DNA of 34,753 nucleotides from Streptomyces sp. JJ38 (lineage in GTDB: Bacteria; Actinomycetota; Actinomycetes; Streptomycetales; Streptomycetaceae): the NCBI RefSeq assembly GCF_019303475.1, contig NZ_JABLSI010000054.1:1-34753 (forward strand), written 5' to 3'. This document shows positions 7,548 through 15,784 of the stretch, in pieces. The translations under genes were made by a program, and so were the position numbers. The notes beneath the pieces were generated by a model. It was given only the letters and a program-made list of their open reading frames with translations. It was not told the DNA's origin and did no database searches. Each line of letters begins with the position of its first letter. The stretch's first letter is position 1.

Positions 7548-7849
7548 AGCATCATCACTCCCACCGCCGCGAGAACGAGCGTGCAGGCCGCTACGGCGCC
7601 GGCGGCGGGCGGGCCGAGCGGGGCCGGGCGGGCCGCGCCGAGGCCCGTCAGCCGCCGGTGAGCCAGCCCGGCGAGCAGCACAACCGTCAGCAGGGCCACC
7701 GCCAGCCCGCCGTACCCGGCGGTCCCGACGTCCCGGGTGAGCGCCTGCCGCACGAGCAGCAGTCCGACGACCCCGGCGGCCAGCGTGGTGCGGCGCCAGG
7801 CCAGCCGCGTCCGCTCCGGCTGCACGCCCGGGTCCCGGACCCCGCTCAC
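7544..7849 (-). CDS. DUF202 membrane protein, short (YidG-like)
   Basis: A 101-residue integral membrane protein. The DUF202 hallmark is PERTRLAWRRTTLAAG near the N-terminus, followed by three hydrophobic segments (around 24-36, 46-63 and 83-101). No enzymatic residues are visible and the biochemical role is unknown. It starts with GTG and overlaps the stop of the longer DUF202 gene by four bases (GTGA); its own stop overlaps the gluconokinase start in the same way. The pair resembles the adjacent yidH-yidG genes of enterobacteria in arrangement and family, which is the only basis for the name. Confidence 0.85.
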   Translation of the reverse strand: MSGVRDPGVQPERTRLAWRRTTLAAGVVGLLLVRQALTRDVGTAGYGGLAVALLTVVLLAGLAHRRLTGLGAARPAPLGPPAAGAVAACTLVLAAVGVMML

Positions 7850-8244
7850 CGGCCGCCGCCGTCCAGAACGAGCGCGCCGGCCACCATGACCGCCGCCAGC
7901 GCGATGCCGACGCCGAGGAGCGCGGGGAACCGGGACGGCGGCAGGTCCTCGCCACGGCGCATGGCCAGTTCGCAGCGCACCCAGTGGTGCACGGCCCGGA
8001 CCGCGCACACCGCGCCGCCCACCATCAGGACGACGGCCGTGCCCGTGCGCGTCGCCGAGCCGAGCCGGGTGAGGAACTGGTCGACGGCGACGCCCCCCGC
8101 GACGAGGGCCAGCGCCGTGCGGATCCAGGCGAGGAACGTGCGCTCGTTGGCCAGCGAGAAGCGGTAGTCGGGTGTGTGGCCCTCGGCGCGCACCCGGCTC
8201 GGGCTGAACCACAGCCGCACGGCGTTCCCCAGTCGTCCGATCAC
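7846..8244 (-). CDS. DUF202 membrane protein (YidH-like)
   Basis: A 132-residue membrane protein with the classic DUF202 start: DYRFSLANERTFLAWIRTAL (about residues 26-45), in which R-F-S-L-A-N-E-R-T-F-L-A-W is the family signature. Three membrane segments follow, ending with ALAAVMVAGALVLDG. The GTG at 8244 is favoured because TACGCT lies six bases upstream, giving a leaderless promoter; no ribosome site is obvious. It is the first gene of a unit with the shorter DUF202 gene and gluconokinase. Function is unknown. Confidence 0.87.
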   Translation of the reverse strand: MIGRLGNAVRLWFSPSRVRAEGHTPDYRFSLANERTFLAWIRTALALVAGGVAVDQFLTRLGSATRTGTAVVLMVGGAVCAVRAVHHWVRCELAMRRGEDLPPSRFPALLGVGIALAAVMVAGALVLDGGGR

Positions 8245-8250
8245 CCCCGG

Positions 8251-8256
8251 AGCGTA
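8251..8256 (-). promoter_or_regulatory. leaderless -10 element for the DUF202-gntK unit (TACGCT)
   Basis: On the minus strand TACGCT is separated by six bases from the GTG at 8244. That is the spacing expected for transcription starting at the start codon, and no Shine-Dalgarno sequence is present. The rest of the 235-bp divergent gap contains a small dyad, CGGCAG-AA-CTGCCG (8376-8389), of unknown role. Confidence 0.5.
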
Positions 8257-8479
8257 TCCCCGGCGGCCACTCCGCTCACCGTATGCCGGACACCGGGACC
8301 CGGACACCGGGCCCGCGGGGCACGGTCCCGGAGCGCGCCAACCGGCACCGGCCGCACGGAGATTGACGGCACGTCCGGCAGAACTGCCGCAACCGGGCAC
8401 ACTCCGCACAGGTTCGGTCGCGCATGGCTCAATCTGGGGTTGACGCGGTCGGTTCCCGGCGGTTGGCTGACCCCCGACC

Positions 8480-9421
8480 ATGACTCCACCACCCCGTTCC
8501 CTCCGGCTGGGCCGACGTGGACAGAGCCGGAGCACCGACCCGGCTCTGGACGACACCGCGCTGGTTGCCGCCCGCGACGCGCTGAGCCGCGGACGCTGGG
8601 CCGACGCCCGCACCCTGCTGACCGCCACCCGGGAGGACTGGGACCGGCGCGGCCACCGCGCCCTCGTCCTCGCCCAGGCCGCCGGCAGCCACACCTGGGC
8701 CCGCGAGTGGCAGCTCGCCGAACCGGAGAGCCCCGACGCCGCGCTGCTGCTGGCCTGCGCCACCGTGCGCCGCGCCGTCCGGGGCAAGACCTCGCCCGAC
8801 GCGGCGGAGGAAGCCGCCAGCGCCGCCGAGCGGCTGGCCCCGGACGACCCGACGCCCTGGCTCGCCCGGCTGCTCCTGGCCCACCATCGGGGCGCCGAGG
8901 CCGACTTCCGGGACGTCTTCGACGAGCTGCGCGTCCGCCACCGCGACCACCACCACGCACACCACCTGATGACGACACGGCTGGCGGGCACCACGGCCAC
9001 GACCCCGCACCCCGTCTACGAGTTCGCCCGGACGACCGCCGAACACGCCCCCGCGGACTCCCCGCTGGCGCTGCTGCCCGTCGTCGCGCACGCCGAGCGC
9101 TTCCAGGCGCTGGCCGCCTCCGGCGAGATCCCTCCCGACCCCGCCGCCACCGGCCACTGGGCCAGCCGCCGGGCCCGCGCCGCCGTCCGCGGAGCCTTCG
9201 ACTGGTGGCTGGAGTGGGGCACCGAGGAGAACCACGCGCGCCGCCTCGTCGACCTGAACTACCTCGCCTACGCCAAGTACCACGAAGGGCGGATGGCCGA
9301 GGCCGCCGCCCTGTTCCAGCGCATCGGACCACACGTCACCCCCGCGCCCTGGTCGTTCACCGGCCGGGATGCCCACAGCGCCTTCGCCACCGCCCGGGAA
9401 CACGCCTTCCGGACGGCCTGA
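8480..9421 (+). CDS. protein of unknown function with TPR-like helices
   Basis: A 313-residue soluble, alanine- and tryptophan-rich protein that I cannot place in a named family. The first half has repeated helical pairs (ALVAARDALSRGRWADARTLL, AASAAERLAPDDPTPWLARLLL) that resemble tetratricopeptide-type repeats. A conspicuous His-rich stretch, RHRDHHHAHHLM, lies near 153-164 and could bind a metal. A final helix pair (NYLAYAKYHEGRMAEAAALFQRIGP) also looks TPR-like. No signal or membrane segment is visible. A TTGACG-17-TTGGCT promoter candidate begins at 8440. It lies upstream of the permease and amine oxidase genes in the same direction with 154 bases between, so shared function is possible but unproven. 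Confidence 0.78.
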   Translation: MTPPPRSLRLGRRGQSRSTDPALDDTALVAARDALSRGRWADARTLLTATREDWDRRGHRALVLAQAAGSHTWAREWQLAEPESPDAALLLACATVRRAVRGKTSPDAAEEAASAAERLAPDDPTPWLARLLLAHHRGAEADFRDVFDELRVRHRDHHHAHHLMTTRLAGTTATTPHPVYEFARTTAEHAPADSPLALLPVVAHAERFQALAASGEIPPDPAATGHWASRRARAAVRGAFDWWLEWGTEENHARRLVDLNYLAYAKYHEGRMAEAAALFQRIGPHVTPAPWSFTGRDAHSAFATAREHAFRTA

Positions 9422-9498
9422 ACCCGGTACCGCCCGCACCCGCACCCGTACCCGCGCCCGCCCCTCCGCCCAGCCGAACGACCGCCGCGCCTCCGCCG

Positions 9499-9539
9499 CC
9501 GACCCCGCCGTCACCGACCCCGCCGTCACCGACCCGCCG
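9499..9539. repeat. short tandem repeat before the permease gene
   Basis: Fifteen-base units CCGACCCCGCCGTCA occur twice in a row (9499-9513, 9514-9528), followed by a partial third copy. It lies in the gap between the unknown gene and the permease. The effect on the downstream gene is unknown. Confidence 0.75.
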
Positions 9540-9575
9540 CCCTCTGAGCCCCCGAACCGCAGGAGAGGAACCGTC

Positions 9576-11180
9576 ATGCTGACGGGCAGCAGCGCACGAC
9601 CGGACGAGATCAACACCTACATGGGACAGGAGCGCGCCCTGCGCGCCGGCCGGCTCGGGACGGCGGGGCTGCTCCTGTCCGTCCTGGCCGCCACCGCGCC
9701 CCTCATGGTGGTGGCCGGTCTCATGCCCACCACCTACGCCGTCATGGGCATCACCGCCCAGCCGCTGCTGTTCGTCATCCTCGGCGCCGTCATGGCGCTG
9801 TTCGGGGTCGGATACGCCGAGATGAGCCGGCACGTGCACAACGCCGGCGCCTTCTACGCCTACATAGCCCGCGGCCTCGGCGGAACTGTCGGGGCGGGGG
9901 CGTCCTACGTCGCGCTCGCCGCGTACAACGCCCTCCAGGTCGGCGTCTACGGACTCCTCGGGTTCGAGGCGTCGCTGCTGCTCGACGAGCACCTGTTCCT
10001 CCAGGTCGACTGGTGGCTGGTCGCCCTGCTGGGCATCGCCGTCACCGGCGTCCTCGGCGCCCTCAAGGTGGACCTCAACGCCAAGGTGCTCGGCTCCCTG
10101 CTGCTCGTCGAGGTTGTGCTCGTCGTCGTCCTGGACCTCGCCTTCGCCGCCGATCCCGGCCCCCAGGGGCTGTCCCTCGCGTCCTTCGACCCGGCCGCTC
10201 TCACCGGGGCCGGGCTCGGCACCGCCCTGTGCTTCACCGTCGCCGCGTTCCTCGGCTTCGAACAGGCCCCGGTCTACGCGGAGGAGACCCACCGGCCGCA
10301 GACCGTCGTGCGCCGGGTGATGTTCCTCGCCGTCGGCTCCGTCGCCGTCTTCTTCGCCCTGACGTCCTGGCTCATGAGCGTGGCCACCGGACCGGACCAC
10401 ATCGTCGGCGCGGCGCGGGAGCAGAGCGCGGGGCTGCTCTTCGGCCTCTCCGAACCCCGGCTGGGCGGAGCCTTCACCGACGCGCTGCACATCCTCTTCC
10501 TGACCGGCATCTTCGCCTGCATGCTCGCCTTCCACAACGTCGTCGCCCGCTACGCCTTCGCCATGGGACGCGAGGGCCTGCTGCCCGCCGCCGTGGGCCG
10601 GGCCTCGAAGGGAACCGGCGCGCCGGCCACCGGCTCCCTGCTGCAGACAGGCGTCGCGCTCGTCGTCGTCCTGGCCTTCGCGCTCTTTGACGGCGGCGGC
10701 CACGGCGATCCGACGACGCCGGTGCTGCGGCTGTTCACCTGGATGGGCAACGTCGGCGCGCTGGGCGTCATCGCGCTGATGGCCACGACCTCCGTCGCCG
10801 TCATCGTCTTCTTCGTCCGCCGCGGCGCCGCCGCCACCCAGGGCGTACGGCTGGCCTGTTCGGGGCTCGCCGCCATCGGACTCACCGTCATCTTCGGCTA
10901 CGCCGTCGCCGACTTCGACGTCCTCCTCGGCGCCGACCCCTCCTCCGCCCTGCGCTGGGTCCTGCCCGGCCTCATCCTCGCCGCCGCCCTCGTCGGCGTC
11001 GCCGTCGGCCTCTACCTGCGCTCCGCCCGCCCCGCCCGCTACGCCCGGATCGGACTGGGCAACGAGGCCTTCCGGCTGGAGGAGGCGGCCCAGGAGGATC
11101 CCTCCCCGGTGCCCGCCGCGGGCAAGACCGCGAGCGGCTGCGCGGACGAGCCCGAGAACGAGCGACCGAACCAGTCCTGA
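9576..11180 (+). CDS. APC-superfamily amino acid/amine permease
   Basis: A 534-residue membrane transporter with about twelve hydrophobic segments and the APC-family opening RLGTAGLLLSVLAATAPLMVVAGLMPTTYAVMG. This is followed by NAGAFYAYIARGLGG and FLGFEQAPVYAEETHRPQ, the consensus segments of substrate-proton or antiport amino acid/polyamine carriers. The hydrophilic C-terminus (from about 470) is rich in Pro, Glu and Asp and is probably cytoplasmic. The ATG at 9576 is preceded by AGGAGAGG, which decides the start over a longer open frame. The amine oxidase starts 41 bases after its stop, so a primary amine is a reasonable guess for the substrate. Confidence 0.9.
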   Translation: MLTGSSARPDEINTYMGQERALRAGRLGTAGLLLSVLAATAPLMVVAGLMPTTYAVMGITAQPLLFVILGAVMALFGVGYAEMSRHVHNAGAFYAYIARGLGGTVGAGASYVALAAYNALQVGVYGLLGFEASLLLDEHLFLQVDWWLVALLGIAVTGVLGALKVDLNAKVLGSLLLVEVVLVVVLDLAFAADPGPQGLSLASFDPAALTGAGLGTALCFTVAAFLGFEQAPVYAEETHRPQTVVRRVMFLAVGSVAVFFALTSWLMSVATGPDHIVGAAREQSAGLLFGLSEPRLGGAFTDALHILFLTGIFACMLAFHNVVARYAFAMGREGLLPAAVGRASKGTGAPATGSLLQTGVALVVVLAFALFDGGGHGDPTTPVLRLFTWMGNVGALGVIALMATTSVAVIVFFVRRGAAATQGVRLACSGLAAIGLTVIFGYAVADFDVLLGADPSSALRWVLPGLILAAALVGVAVGLYLRSARPARYARIGLGNEAFRLEEAAQEDPSPVPAAGKTASGCADEPENERPNQS

Positions 11181-11221
11181 ACGAGCCCCGCACGAGCCCG
11201 CCGAGGAGGAGAGCCGCCACC

Positions 11222-13153
11222 ATGGTCCGCCATCCCCTGGAACCGCTCACGGCCGAGGAGATCAGCGCCGCCCGCGCCGTCCTCGCCGGGGCCGGGAAGA
11301 TCACCGGCACGACCCGCTTCCCGCTCGTCCTGCTGGACGAACCGGAGCGGCACACCGTCACGGCCCACCGCCCGGGCGACCCGGTCGTACGCCGGGTCCG
11401 CGTCACCCTGCTGGACCGCGCCACCGGCCAGGCGGCCGAGGCCCTCGTCGACCTCGGCTCCCGCACACTCGTCGCCTGGCGGGAACTGGACGCCGCCGAG
11501 GACGGGCAGCCGCCCATCCTCTTCGAGGAATACGCACTGTGCGACGCGATCGTCAAGGCCGACACCGGCTGGCGCAAGGCCATGGCCGACCGCGGCATCG
11601 ACGACGCGGCGATCGAACGCGCCATCGCCACCCCGCTCGCCGCCGGCCACTTCGGCCGCGACGAGGAGACCGGGCGCCGCATGCTCCGCTCGCTCACCTT
11701 CCTGCGCTGCGACGCGAGCGACAACCCGTTCGCCCACCCCGTGGCCGGGCTCGTCGCCGACATCGATCTCACCGAGCGGCGGGTCCTGCGGCTCGTCGAC
11801 ACCGGTCCCGTGCCGGTGCCGGCCGAGTGCGGCACCTACGACCCGGCCCACACCGGGCCGCCCCGCACCGACCTCAGACCGCTGCGGATCACCCAGCCCG
11901 AGGGGCCCTCCTTCACCCTCGACGGCCACCACCTCACCTGGCAGAACTGGGACCTCAGGCTGGACTTCAACGCCCGCGAGGGCCTCGTCCTCCACCAGCT
12001 CGGCTTCCACGACGGCGGACGGCTGCGGCCAGTCCTGCACCGGGCCTCCCTGGCGGAGATGGCCGTGCCCTACGCCGAACCGGACCCGGCCCGCAACTGG
12101 GTGTGCTACCTCGACGCGGGGGAGTACCTGCTCGGCCGCAACGCCAACTCCCTGCGGCTCGGCTGCGACTGCCTGGGTGAGATCCGCTACCTCGACGCCG
12201 TGCTCAGCGACGACGAGGGCCACCCCGAGACCCTCCACAACGCCGTCTGCCTCCACGAGGAGGACACCGGCCTGCTGTGGAAGCACACCAACATCTTCGA
12301 CGAGACCGGCGAGACCTCCGTCGTCAGCCGCCGCTCGCGCCGGCTGGTGATCTCCTACATCACCACGCTCGGCAACTACGACTACGGCTTCTACTGGTAC
12401 CTCTACCAGGACGGCACCCTCGCCTTCGAGGCCAAGTCCACCGGCATCGTCCAGACCTCGGCGAGCGAGCCGGGCCAGAGCACCCCGCACGCCACCGAGG
12501 TCGCTCCCGGCCTCCAGGCCCCCTACCACCAGCACCTGTTCTGCGCCCGGCTCGACGCCGCCGTGGACGGCCCGGGCAACACCGTCGAGGAGGTCGACGC
12601 CGTCCGCATCCCCCTCGGCGAGGACAACCCGAACGGCAACGCCTTCACCGCCCGGTCCACCCCGATCACCTCCGGGGCGGACGGCGGCCGGTTCGCCGAC
12701 CCCGCGGTGGGCCGCACCTGGCGCGTCGTCAACCCCGCCCGGTTCAACCGGATGGGCGGCCCCGTCGCCTACACCCTCGTGCCGCGCCCCGGCCCGCCGC
12801 TGCTGGCCGACCCCGCGTCGCCGGTCGCCCGGCGGGTGGAGTACGCCACGCGGCACCTGTGGGTGACCCGGCACCGGCCCGAGCGGCGCTATCCCGACGG
12901 CGACCACCCCAACCAGCACCCCGGAGGGGCGGGAGTGGGGGCCTGGGCCCGGGCCGACGAGCCGTTGGAGAACACCGAGCTCACCCTCTGGCACACCTTC
13001 GGGCCCACCCACCTGCCCCGGCTGGAGGACTGGCCGGTCATGCCCGTGGACAGCACCGGCTTCACCCTGCGCCCCACCGGCTTCTTCGACCGCAACCCCG
13101 CGCTCGACCTGCCCGCCGAGAACGCCGGTACCGGCCACTGCCACACCGCCTGA
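11222..13153 (+). CDS. copper-containing primary amine oxidase
   Basis: A 643-residue enzyme that oxidises primary amines to aldehydes with release of ammonia and hydrogen peroxide. It uses a topaquinone made from its own tyrosine. The cofactor sequence is TTLGNYDYGF with Y386 as the precursor. Copper ligands can be placed at H436 and H438 (YHQHLF) and H597 (THLPRLEDWPVMPV), and the catalytic base at D298 (VCYLDAGEYLL). These positions match Arthrobacter-type phenylethylamine/histamine oxidases very closely. No signal peptide is seen, so it is cytoplasmic. GAGGAGAG precedes the ATG at 11222. The upstream permease would supply substrate, and together they make a plausible amine catabolic unit; the specific amine is unknown. 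Confidence 0.95.
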   Translation: MVRHPLEPLTAEEISAARAVLAGAGKITGTTRFPLVLLDEPERHTVTAHRPGDPVVRRVRVTLLDRATGQAAEALVDLGSRTLVAWRELDAAEDGQPPILFEEYALCDAIVKADTGWRKAMADRGIDDAAIERAIATPLAAGHFGRDEETGRRMLRSLTFLRCDASDNPFAHPVAGLVADIDLTERRVLRLVDTGPVPVPAECGTYDPAHTGPPRTDLRPLRITQPEGPSFTLDGHHLTWQNWDLRLDFNAREGLVLHQLGFHDGGRLRPVLHRASLAEMAVPYAEPDPARNWVCYLDAGEYLLGRNANSLRLGCDCLGEIRYLDAVLSDDEGHPETLHNAVCLHEEDTGLLWKHTNIFDETGETSVVSRRSRRLVISYITTLGNYDYGFYWYLYQDGTLAFEAKSTGIVQTSASEPGQSTPHATEVAPGLQAPYHQHLFCARLDAAVDGPGNTVEEVDAVRIPLGEDNPNGNAFTARSTPITSGADGGRFADPAVGRTWRVVNPARFNRMGGPVAYTLVPRPGPPLLADPASPVARRVEYATRHLWVTRHRPERRYPDGDHPNQHPGGAGVGAWARADEPLENTELTLWHTFGPTHLPRLEDWPVMPVDSTGFTLRPTGFFDRNPALDLPAENAGTGHCHTA

Positions 13154-13189
13154 CCCGCTGACGCGGTCCGCGGCCGCGCCGGCGGGTCA
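13151..13189. terminator. convergent inverted repeat containing both stop codons
   Basis: TGACCCGC (13151-13158) and GCGGGTCA (13182-13189) are complementary, with another GC palindrome inside the loop. The TGA stop of the amine oxidase and the TGA stop of the ligase lie at the two ends of the stem. With only 33 bases between the genes, this is the only visible terminator. Confidence 0.5.
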
Positions 13190-14248
13190 CCCGTTCAGCA
13201 CTTCGGCCAGGTCATAGCCCACCACCTCGTCCAGCTGCGCGTAGGTGCACTCCCGGGGCGGCTTGTCGTCCCGCCAGCGGCGGAACTGGGCGGTGTGCCG
13301 GAAGCGGCCGCTCTGCATGTGGTCGTAGGCCACCTCGCACACCCGCTCAGGCCGCAGCGGCACCCACGACAGGTCCTTGCCGCCGCTCCAGCGGCTCTGC
13401 CCGCCCGGCAGCCGCCCCGCCGCCTGGGCCTCCTCGCTCTGCCACGCGGACCACGGGTGGCCCTCGACGCCCGCCATCCGCAGCGGCGCCAGCTCCTCCA
13501 TCAGCTCCTGGCGCCGCCGCATCGAGAAGGCGCCGCACACGCCGACGTGCTGGAGCCGGCCCGCGTCGTCGTACAGGCCGAGCAGCAGCGAGCCCACCAC
13601 CGGGCCGCTCTTGTGCTCGCGGAACCCCGCCACCACACAGTCCGCCGTGCGCTCGTGCTTGATTTTCACCATGAGCCGCTGGTCCGGGCGGTAGGGCAGC
13701 GTGAGCCGCTTGGCGATGACGCCGTCGAGCCCGGCCCCCTCGAACCGGTCGAACCACTCCCGGGCGACGGCGACGTCCCGGGTCGCGGGCGCCAGATGCA
13801 CCGGCGGAGCGGCGTCCCGCAGCGCCTCGCGGAGCGCCTCGCGCCGCTGCGTGAGCGGAGCCTCCAGGAGGGACGCGTTGTCCAGCGCCAGGACGTCGAA
13901 GGCCACGAAGCTCGCGGGAGTGGTGCCGGCGAGCAGCCGCACCCGGGACGCGGCGGGGTGGATGCGCTGCTGGAGCGCGTCGAAGTCCAGTCGCCCCTCG
14001 CGGGCGACGACGATCTCGCCGTCGAGCACGCACCGGGCGGGCAGGTTCGCCCGCAGCGCGTCGACCAGTTCGGGGAAGTAGCGGGTCAGCGAGTTCGTCG
14101 AGCGGCTGCCGAGCTCGACCTCGTCGCCGTCGCGGAAGACGATCGCCCGGTAGCCGTCCCACTTCGCCTCGTAGTGCATCCCTGGCGGAATCCGCGCCGC
14201 CGACTTCGCGAGCATGGGCCTCACGGGAGGCATCACGGGCAGATCCAT
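13187..14248 (-). CDS. ATP-dependent DNA ligase (LigD ligase-domain/LigC type)
   Basis: A 353-residue ligase that seals nicks in double-stranded DNA. Motif I, AKWDGYR, has K29 as the AMP-accepting lysine. Motifs IIIa-V are visible as DGEIVV (76-81), DGVIAKR (175-181) and MVKIKH (193-198), followed by the OB-fold domain with ADCVVAGFREHKSGPVVGSLLLGLYD. It is a stand-alone ligase domain, not the three-domain LigD. The start codon is six bases after a GACAAT -10-like sequence, so it may be leaderless. It is divergent from a LigD-type polymerase gene 76 bases away; the pair supplies ligase and polymerase functions of bacterial non-homologous end joining. No ku gene is present here. Confidence 0.93.
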   Translation of the reverse strand: MDLPVMPPVRPMLAKSAARIPPGMHYEAKWDGYRAIVFRDGDEVELGSRSTNSLTRYFPELVDALRANLPARCVLDGEIVVAREGRLDFDALQQRIHPAASRVRLLAGTTPASFVAFDVLALDNASLLEAPLTQRREALREALRDAAPPVHLAPATRDVAVAREWFDRFEGAGLDGVIAKRLTLPYRPDQRLMVKIKHERTADCVVAGFREHKSGPVVGSLLLGLYDDAGRLQHVGVCGAFSMRRRQELMEELAPLRMAGVEGHPWSAWQSEEAQAAGRLPGGQSRWSGGKDLSWVPLRPERVCEVAYDHMQSGRFRHTAQFRRWRDDKPPRECTYAQLDEVVGYDLAEVLNG

Positions 14249-14254
14249 GCCGCG

Positions 14255-14260
14255 ATTGTC
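14255..14260 (-). promoter_or_regulatory. leaderless -10-like element for the ligase (GACAAT)
   Basis: On the minus strand GACAAT is six bases before the ATG at 14248. No Shine-Dalgarno sequence is visible. It mirrors the TAGCGT of the divergent polymerase gene, so both genes seem to be leaderless with their promoters back to back in 76 bases. Confidence 0.45.
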
Positions 14261-14312
14261 CGCCGCGCGGCTCGCCGACGCTCGCCGAAAGGCGGAGCCG
14301 GGCCGGGCGGTC

Positions 14313-14318
14313 TAGCGT
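14313..14318 (+). promoter_or_regulatory. leaderless -10 element for the LigD-type polymerase (TAGCGT)
   Basis: TAGCGT is followed by six bases and the ATG at 14325. This is the common actinobacterial layout for a transcript beginning with AUG. No ribosome site is visible. Confidence 0.6.
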
Positions 14319-14324
14319 GACGGC

Positions 14325-15329
14325 ATGGGTCAGGCGGTGGAGCTGGACGTGGACGGGCGGGCCGTGCGGCTCTCGAACCCGGACAAGGTGTACTTCCCCG
14401 AGCGGGGGTTCACCAAGCGGGACGTGGCCGAGTACTACCTCGCGGTCGGCCCCGGCATCCTGCGTGCCCTGCGGGACCGCCCGACCACCCTCCAACGCCA
14501 CCCGGACGGCGTAACGGGGGAGTTCTTCTACCAGAAGCGGGCGCCCAGGGGGCTGCCCGAGTGGATTCCCACCGAGCGCATCACCTTCCCCAGCGGACGG
14601 CACGCGGACGAGATCTGCCCGACCGAGGTGGCGGCCGTGATCTGGGCCGCCAACCTCGGCACGCTGTCGTTCCACCCCTGGCCGGTTCGGCGCGGCGACG
14701 CGGAGCACCCCGACGAACTGCGTATCGACCTCGACCCCCAGCCCGGCACCGACTACCGGGACGCCTGCCGGGCGGCCCGGCGCCTGGAGGAACTGCTGGA
14801 CGGGCTCGGGTTGCGCGGCTGGCCGAAGACCTCCGGCGGGCGCGGGCTGCACGTCTTCGTCCCCATCGAGCCCCGCTGGACCTTCACCCAGGTGCGCCGC
14901 GCCGCGATCGCCGTCGCCCGGGCGCTGGAGCGCGCCGACCCCGGGCGCATCACCTCGGCGTGGTGGAAGGAGGAGCGCGGCGAACGGATCTTCGTGGACT
15001 ACAACCAGACCGCCCGCGACCGCACCATCGCCGCCGCCTACTCCGTCCGCCCCCACCCGAGGGCGCAGGTGTCGGCACCGCTGCGCTGGGACGAGCTGGA
15101 GGACGCCCGCCCCGAGGACTTCGACCTGGCCACCATGCCCGCGCGCTTCCGCGACCTCGGGGACGTGCACGGTGACATGGAGGACCACGCCTTCGCGCTG
15201 GACGGGCTGCTGGAACTGGCCGACCGCGACGAGCGGGAGCACGCGCTCGGGGACCTGCCCTACCCGCCCGACCACCCGAAGATGCCGGGGGAGCCCAAAC
15301 GGGTGCAGCCCAGCCGGGCCAGAGACTGA
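14325..15329 (+). CDS. LigD-type primase-polymerase (NHEJ polymerase)
   Basis: A 334-residue archaeo-eukaryotic primase-type polymerase that fills or extends DNA ends with preference for ribonucleotides. The metal-binding DLD (D135/D137) is in ELRIDLDPQPGT, the nucleotide-binding SGGRGLHVFVP follows at 170-180, and the third aspartate D225 is in IFVDYNQTARDRTI. The protein is a stand-alone polymerase domain of the length usual in streptomycetes. It is divergent from the DNA ligase gene and probably belongs with it functionally. It ends with an Arg- and Pro-rich tail (KRVQPSRARD). Confidence 0.94.
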   Translation: MGQAVELDVDGRAVRLSNPDKVYFPERGFTKRDVAEYYLAVGPGILRALRDRPTTLQRHPDGVTGEFFYQKRAPRGLPEWIPTERITFPSGRHADEICPTEVAAVIWAANLGTLSFHPWPVRRGDAEHPDELRIDLDPQPGTDYRDACRAARRLEELLDGLGLRGWPKTSGGRGLHVFVPIEPRWTFTQVRRAAIAVARALERADPGRITSAWWKEERGERIFVDYNQTARDRTIAAAYSVRPHPRAQVSAPLRWDELEDARPEDFDLATMPARFRDLGDVHGDMEDHAFALDGLLELADRDEREHALGDLPYPPDHPKMPGEPKRVQPSRARD

Positions 15330-15438
15330 CCGGCCGCCCCTCCGCACGACGGGTCCGAAGACCTCTCCACGAGCTTCCCCCGGGCCACGGCCGGCAACCG
15401 GCCGCGGGCCCGCGGGCGACCGGCGCCCCGCAAACCGG

Positions 15439-15477
15439 CCGCGGCCCGTGAGCGCGCGGGGCGCTCACGGGCCGCGG
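15439..15477. terminator. strong bidirectional terminator hairpin, 17-bp stem
   Basis: CCGCGGCCCGTGAGCGC (15439-15455) is perfectly complementary to 15461-15477 around a five-base loop. It separates the polymerase gene (stop at 15329) and the leftward chaplin gene (stop at 15524). The remainder of the 194-bp gap shows no gene. Confidence 0.85.
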
Positions 15478-15523
15478 GAGCCGCTGACGGCGGCTCGACC
15501 AGACCGCTAGGGGTCGAGTCGGG

Positions 15524-15778
15524 TCACTTGTTGATGCAGGTGTTCCCGAACGTCGGGTTCAGGAAGCCGACGAGGTTCACGGTGTTGCCGCAGATGTTGA
15601 CCGGAATGGCGATCGGCACCTGCACGACGTTGCCGCTGAGGACGCCGGGGGAGTTCACGGCAGCGCCCTGGGCGCTGGCGCCCGACGGACCCCCGTGGGC
15701 CAGCGCGGAGCCCGCGCCGCCGACGATCAGCGCGCAACCCGCCGCGGCCAGCGTCGTGGCCTTGACGACGTGCTTCAT
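15524..15778 (-). CDS. short chaplin (hydrophobic surface protein)
   Basis: An 84-residue precursor of a chaplin, the secreted amyloid-forming protein that coats streptomycete aerial hyphae. The signal peptide ends at ALA (cleavage after A27). The mature part has one chaplin domain: NSPGVLSGNVVQVPIAIPVN, with the conserved C63 in NICGNT and C81 in GNTCINK, which form a disulfide in ChpF/G/H-type short chaplins. No sortase signal is present, so it is a short, non-anchored chaplin. Of the two in-frame ATGs, GGAG lies six bases before the one at 15778 and none before the one at 15784, which decides the start. A SigmaBldN-type promoter lies upstream. It is convergent with the polymerase gene and next to a polysaccharide locus. 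Confidence 0.93.
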   Translation of the reverse strand: MKHVVKATTLAAAGCALIVGGAGSALAHGGPSGASAQGAAVNSPGVLSGNVVQVPIAIPVNICGNTVNLVGFLNPTFGNTCINK

Positions 15779-15784
15779 CTTCAT

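Noticed and set aside
15779..15784. Chaplin start at the first of two ATGs (MKMKHV)
   Set aside because: GGAG directly abuts that ATG, leaving no spacing; the second ATG has the proper six bases.
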